Origin: an uncultured Bacteroidales bacterium
Lineage (GTDB): Bacteria; Bacteroidota; Bacteroidia; Bacteroidales; P3
Direction: 5' to 3'
Assembly (NCBI GenBank): GCA_947176325.1
Contig: CAMWQD010000026.1
Location: forward strand, 1-10,442
Length of the DNA: 10,442 bases
The notes beneath the pieces were generated by a model. It was not told where the DNA came from, made no database searches, and saw only the letters and a list, made by a program, of their open reading frames with translations. Made by a program: the position numbers and the translations under genes. This document shows, piece after piece, positions 7,884 to 10,442 of the stretch. The first letter of the stretch is position 1, and the number at the start of each line of letters is the position of its first letter.

Positions 7884-8225
7884 TTATTGCGGTTTCCGCA
7901 CATAGTGCGGCATCTCGGCGGGAATTTCCATGGAGAGCTCGATGAACCCGCCGAAACGCCCGTCTTCGTACCACGGCGTTTGGAAAATGAGCTTGCGGAT
8001 TCCGTTTTTCTCTATGGTATAGGCGTTGTTGCGGGGATTTTTGAGCATATCGGCCAGTTTGGAACGCGCCGGTTCGGGATGGCAGTCCAACACATTCTGT
8101 CCTATCAGCTCTTCCCGCCCCGGTTTGAGAAAAGTCTTGCGCGATTTCTCGTTCATGTCGAGGATTTCCCCGTCGGCGCCGCAAACGGTCACCGCCACGT
8201 CCATTTCTTTAAAGAACTTTTCCAT
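7884..8225 (-). CDS. Single-domain PAS protein
   Basis: A 113-residue soluble protein consisting almost wholly of one PAS fold: MDVAVTVCGADGEILDMNE (8-26, first strands), then NEKSRKTF, GREELIGQNVLDCHP (36-50) and the C-terminal strand pair around KLIFQTPWYEDG and GGFIELSMEIP. No output domain (kinase, GGDEF, HTH) is attached, so it must act through a partner or bind a small ligand. A Cys-His-Pro (C48-H49-P50) after the helix may bind heme, metal or take part in redox, but this is inference. Start ATG 8225 gives MEKFFKEM. It precedes the DMT transporter gene by 28 bases on the same strand and is divergent from uvrC, so it may sense a condition relevant to the transporter. Precise function not recognised. 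Confidence 0.85.
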   Translation of the reverse strand: MEKFFKEMDVAVTVCGADGEILDMNEKSRKTFLKPGREELIGQNVLDCHPEPARSKLADMLKNPRNNAYTIEKNGIRKLIFQTPWYEDGRFGGFIELSMEIPAEMPHYVRKPQ

Positions 8226-8295
8226 AGTGTTTTGATTTTATCCTAATTAAACATTTTCCCCACGTTTTCGGGGAGGCCAAAAGTAAGGAAAATCG

Positions 8296-8303
8296 TATTT
8301 TTG
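8296..8303 (+). promoter_or_regulatory. Promoter -7 box of uvrC
   Basis: TATTTTTG is an exact TAnnTTTG box, inside the same 11-base string (CGTATTTTTGT) that precedes thiE. It lies only 6 bases before ATG 8310, so transcription would begin almost at the start codon. No good -33 TTTG is seen at normal distance. A TTG at 8301 is in frame but lies within the box and is unlikely to be the start. Confidence 0.6.
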
Positions 8304-8309
8304 TACACC

Positions 8310-10121
8310 ATGAGCACCGTACCCGAAAAACTGAAGCAAATCCTACCCATTCTGCCCGAGAAGCCGGGCGTGTACCAATATTTCGACAAGGAGGGCACGA
8401 TTATCTACGTGGGCAAGGCCAAGAACCTCAAACGGCGCGTCAATTCGTATTTCAACAAGGAACAGGACGGCAAGGTGCGCGCCATGATCGCGCACATAGA
8501 CCACATGGAATATATCGTGGTGAACACCGAAGCCGATGCCCTCCTGCTCGAAAACAACCTTATCAAGCGGCTTCAACCCCACTACAACATCATGCTCAAA
8601 GACAGCAAGACCTATCCTTGGCTCTGCCTGTCGAACGAGCCCTTTCCCCGCATATTCCCCACCCGCCGTCCCGTGCAGGACGGTTCCGCCTATTTCGGCC
8701 CCTACCCTGTGGTGCGCACGCTGCACACGCTTTTGGAGTTGATTCACGAACTCTATCCCCTGCGTTCCTGCGCCCACCGTCTCGACAAACAGACCGTTGC
8801 CTCGGGAAAAGTGCGGCTTTGTCTGGAATATCAGATGAAACGCTGCGCGGGCCCCTGCCAAGGCTTGCAGACCGAACAGGAATACGCCGAACAGATTAGC
8901 GAAATCAAGACCCTGCTGCGCGGCCACATCAAACCCATTCTGCAAAGCCTCACCCGGCAGATGCACGAAGCGGCCGAGCGGCTGGAGTTCCGCAAGGCGC
9001 AGGCGCTGAAAGAAAAAATCGCCCTCCTGCAACACTATCAGAGCAAGTCTACGATTGTGAACAACCTCTCCACGGCAGACCTCGATGTATTGAGTTTTCT
9101 CGAGGAGGACAAAAGTCTATACTTCAACTATCTGCGTGTGGTAGACGGACGTGTGGTGCAGTCGCATACGGTGGAGGTGAAGAAGAAACTCGACGAGAAT
9201 CCCGAAGATATTGTCTCGCAGGTGCTGTTCGAATTCCGCGACCAATTCAAGAGCGAGGCGGACGAGGTGATTCTTCCCGTGGAACCCGATTTTTCGCTTG
9301 CCCCCCTCAAATGCACGGTGCCTTTGTCGGGCGGAAAGAAGAAACTCTTGGAGCTGAGCCTGCAGAATATCCGCTATTTCATTTTGGAGAAGAACCGCCG
9401 TCAGGATCTGGCCGACCCCGAGCGTCGGAGCAAGGAACTTATGGTGCAGATACAGAAAGCGCTGGGTATGAAGAAACTCCCCGTGCACATCGAATGCTTC
9501 GACAACTCCAATTTCGAGGGCGACTACCCCGTGGGAGCCATGACGGTGAGCCGCAACGGAAAGCTGTCGAAGAAAGACTACCGCCATTTCAACATCCGCA
9601 CCGTGAACGGGCCCGACGACTACGCCACCATGGAAGAAGTGTTCCGCCGGCACTACGGCCGATTGGTGGAAGAAGGCGCCGAACTGCCGCCCCTCGTGGT
9701 GGTGGACGGCGGCAAGGGGCAACTTTCCTCGGCCTACGGCGTGCTCAAGGAATTGGGCATCGAGAAGGAGATTTTCCTTATCGGCATCGCCGAGCGTCTG
9801 GAAGAAATCTACAAGGTGGGCGACCCGCACCCTCTTGCGCTCGACAAGAAGTCGGAGGTGCTCAAGCATATCCAGCTGCTGCGCGACGAAGCCCACCGTT
9901 TCGGCATCACCCATTATAGGAAACGCCATCTCAAGGGCTTGGTAAGCACCGAGCTCACGCAGATAAAGGGCATCGGCAAGGAAAACGCCCTGCGGCTCTT
10001 GCAGGAATTTAAGTCGGTGAAGCGTATCAAGGAGTTGCCTTTAAGCGAGTTGGAGCGTGTGATAGGAAAGGCGAAGGCCTCTTCGGTATATGCCTATTTT
10101 CATCAATCCGCACAAGAATGA
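8310..10121 (+). CDS. uvrC: Excinuclease ABC subunit UvrC
   Basis: UvrC makes both incisions around a lesion in nucleotide excision repair, acting with UvrA and UvrB on damaged DNA. The 603-residue protein has all family domains: GIY-YIG nuclease (G20-V-Y, Y33-V-G, catalytic-type E81 in ALLLENNLIK) for the 3' cut; four cysteines C154, C171, C179 and C183, with spacing like the known [4Fe-4S] site; a UVR helix-pair (about 209-243) for UvrB contact; an RNase H-like 5'-incision domain (FDNSNFEGDYPVGAM from about 392, VVVDGGKGQLSSA, FGITHYRKRH); and C-terminal helix-hairpin-helices (about 550-600, IKGIGKENALRLL). The start ATG 8310 was preferred to TTG 8301, which lies in the promoter box. Its TGA overlaps the ATG of the next gene, indicating translational coupling. 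Confidence 0.97.
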   Translation: MSTVPEKLKQILPILPEKPGVYQYFDKEGTIIYVGKAKNLKRRVNSYFNKEQDGKVRAMIAHIDHMEYIVVNTEADALLLENNLIKRLQPHYNIMLKDSKTYPWLCLSNEPFPRIFPTRRPVQDGSAYFGPYPVVRTLHTLLELIHELYPLRSCAHRLDKQTVASGKVRLCLEYQMKRCAGPCQGLQTEQEYAEQISEIKTLLRGHIKPILQSLTRQMHEAAERLEFRKAQALKEKIALLQHYQSKSTIVNNLSTADLDVLSFLEEDKSLYFNYLRVVDGRVVQSHTVEVKKKLDENPEDIVSQVLFEFRDQFKSEADEVILPVEPDFSLAPLKCTVPLSGGKKKLLELSLQNIRYFILEKNRRQDLADPERRSKELMVQIQKALGMKKLPVHIECFDNSNFEGDYPVGAMTVSRNGKLSKKDYRHFNIRTVNGPDDYATMEEVFRRHYGRLVEEGAELPPLVVVDGGKGQLSSAYGVLKELGIEKEIFLIGIAERLEEIYKVGDPHPLALDKKSEVLKHIQLLRDEAHRFGITHYRKRHLKGLVSTELTQIKGIGKENALRLLQEFKSVKRIKELPLSELERVIGKAKASSVYAYFHQSAQE

Positions 10122-10442
10122 AAGGCTTTCTCCACCTATATGTATTCGAAACGGACGAGCCTGTCCGCAGCCGTCGCAAGGCTTTGCAAGAAAATCTTTT
10201 GCAAGAGGTGTTGAGGAGGGAAGCGGGTGTGGACGCTCCTATCCGCTTGGAGAAGGAGGCGCGGGGCAAGCCGTATTGCGCGGACTTTCCCGATTTGCAT
10301 TTCAATATGAGTGATTCGGGGCCGTACACCATGATTGCGGTGTCGGACCGGCGGGTCGGTGCGGATGTGGAACAAATCCCCCCCCGACCCGCCCCAGCGC
10401 TGGAACAGCGCAGGTTTATACCCCCGGAGAAACCCCCGCCCC
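10118..10442 (+). CDS. 4'-phosphopantetheinyl transferase family protein, 3' end cut by window edge
   Basis: About 108 residues are visible. ATG 10118 overlaps the uvrC stop (ATGA). PPTases move phosphopantetheine from CoA to acyl or peptidyl carrier proteins. The Sfp-type N-terminal part is recognised by GKPYCADFPDLHFNMS, then IAVSDRRVGADVEQI, the match to the G(V/A)DVE magnesium-binding motif (Asp and Glu present). The usual FNxSHS motif reads FNMSDS: the His that in Sfp contacts the CoA phosphate is Asp here. The second signature (W-KEA-K) is beyond the edge. The last 60 bases are unusually C-rich (a run of eight C near 10378-10385) and give a Pro-rich stretch that matches the family poorly, so reading errors at a contig end are possible. 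Confidence 0.75.
   Translation, partial: MKGFLHLYVFETDEPVRSRRKALQENLLQEVLRREAGVDAPIRLEKEARGKPYCADFPDLHFNMSDSGPYTMIAVSDRRVGADVEQIPPRPAPALEQRRFIPPEKPPP

Noticed and set aside
8257..8274. Inverted repeat (TCCCC, 8-base loop, GGGGA) between the PAS gene and uvrC
   Set aside because: Only 5 bp of stem, no T run and not at a gene end; it could be an operator, but nothing beyond the symmetry supports this.

Overview
The window comes from a member of the Bacteroidetes, most likely the Bacteroidales. Three things point there. The promoter boxes have the Bacteroidetes form TAnnTTTG. The first gene is a secreted BspA-like leucine-rich-repeat protein. The gene content and protein wording (thiamine cluster with ThiH, small PAS protein, DMT exporter) are also typical of gut anaerobes. 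The thiamine and uvrC parts are clearly GC-rich, as in Alistipes-like lineages, but I cannot name a genus from sequence reading alone.

Layout. Positions 1-1865 (minus) hold the first 621 codons of a secreted LRR_5/BspA-like protein that runs off the left edge. It has about 14 repeat units, then a chitobiase-C-terminal-like domain and a Cys-rich zinc-ribbon-like end. Four bases upstream of its start, a small P-loop NTPase of unknown function (1870-2331, minus) ends, so the two probably share one transcript. This pair is visibly more AT-rich than the rest. A short divergent promoter region (2332-2457) separates it from thiamine genes on the plus strand: thiE, a TPP riboswitch, then thiG, thiC and thiH, with thiG-thiC-thiH tightly packed. 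ThiE joins the two halves of thiamine phosphate, ThiC makes the pyrimidine half, and ThiG makes the thiazole using dehydroglycine from the radical-SAM enzyme ThiH. thiS, thiF and thiD are not in the window. The riboswitch lies after thiE, so thiE is not downstream of it.

Convergent to thiH, and overlapping its 3' end by 22 bp, is a DMT/EamA transporter gene (6926-7855, minus). It is preceded on the same strand by a single-domain PAS protein (7884-8225), 28 bases away. Divergent from these, uvrC (8310-10121, plus) encodes a complete excinuclease subunit. It may be leaderless, because its ATG is only 6 bases after a promoter box. Its stop codon overlaps (ATGA) the start of a 4'-phosphopantetheinyl transferase gene that is cut by the right edge.

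There is no gap over 300 bases without a gene. I see no tRNA, rRNA, CRISPR array or insertion sequence. Most of the window is ordinary metabolism and repair. The parts most worth a second look are the repeat architecture of the LRR gene and its P-loop partner, the position and downstream leader of the TPP riboswitch, the apparently leaderless uvrC, the conserved-looking Cys-His in the PAS protein, and the Asp-for-His change in the truncated PPTase.
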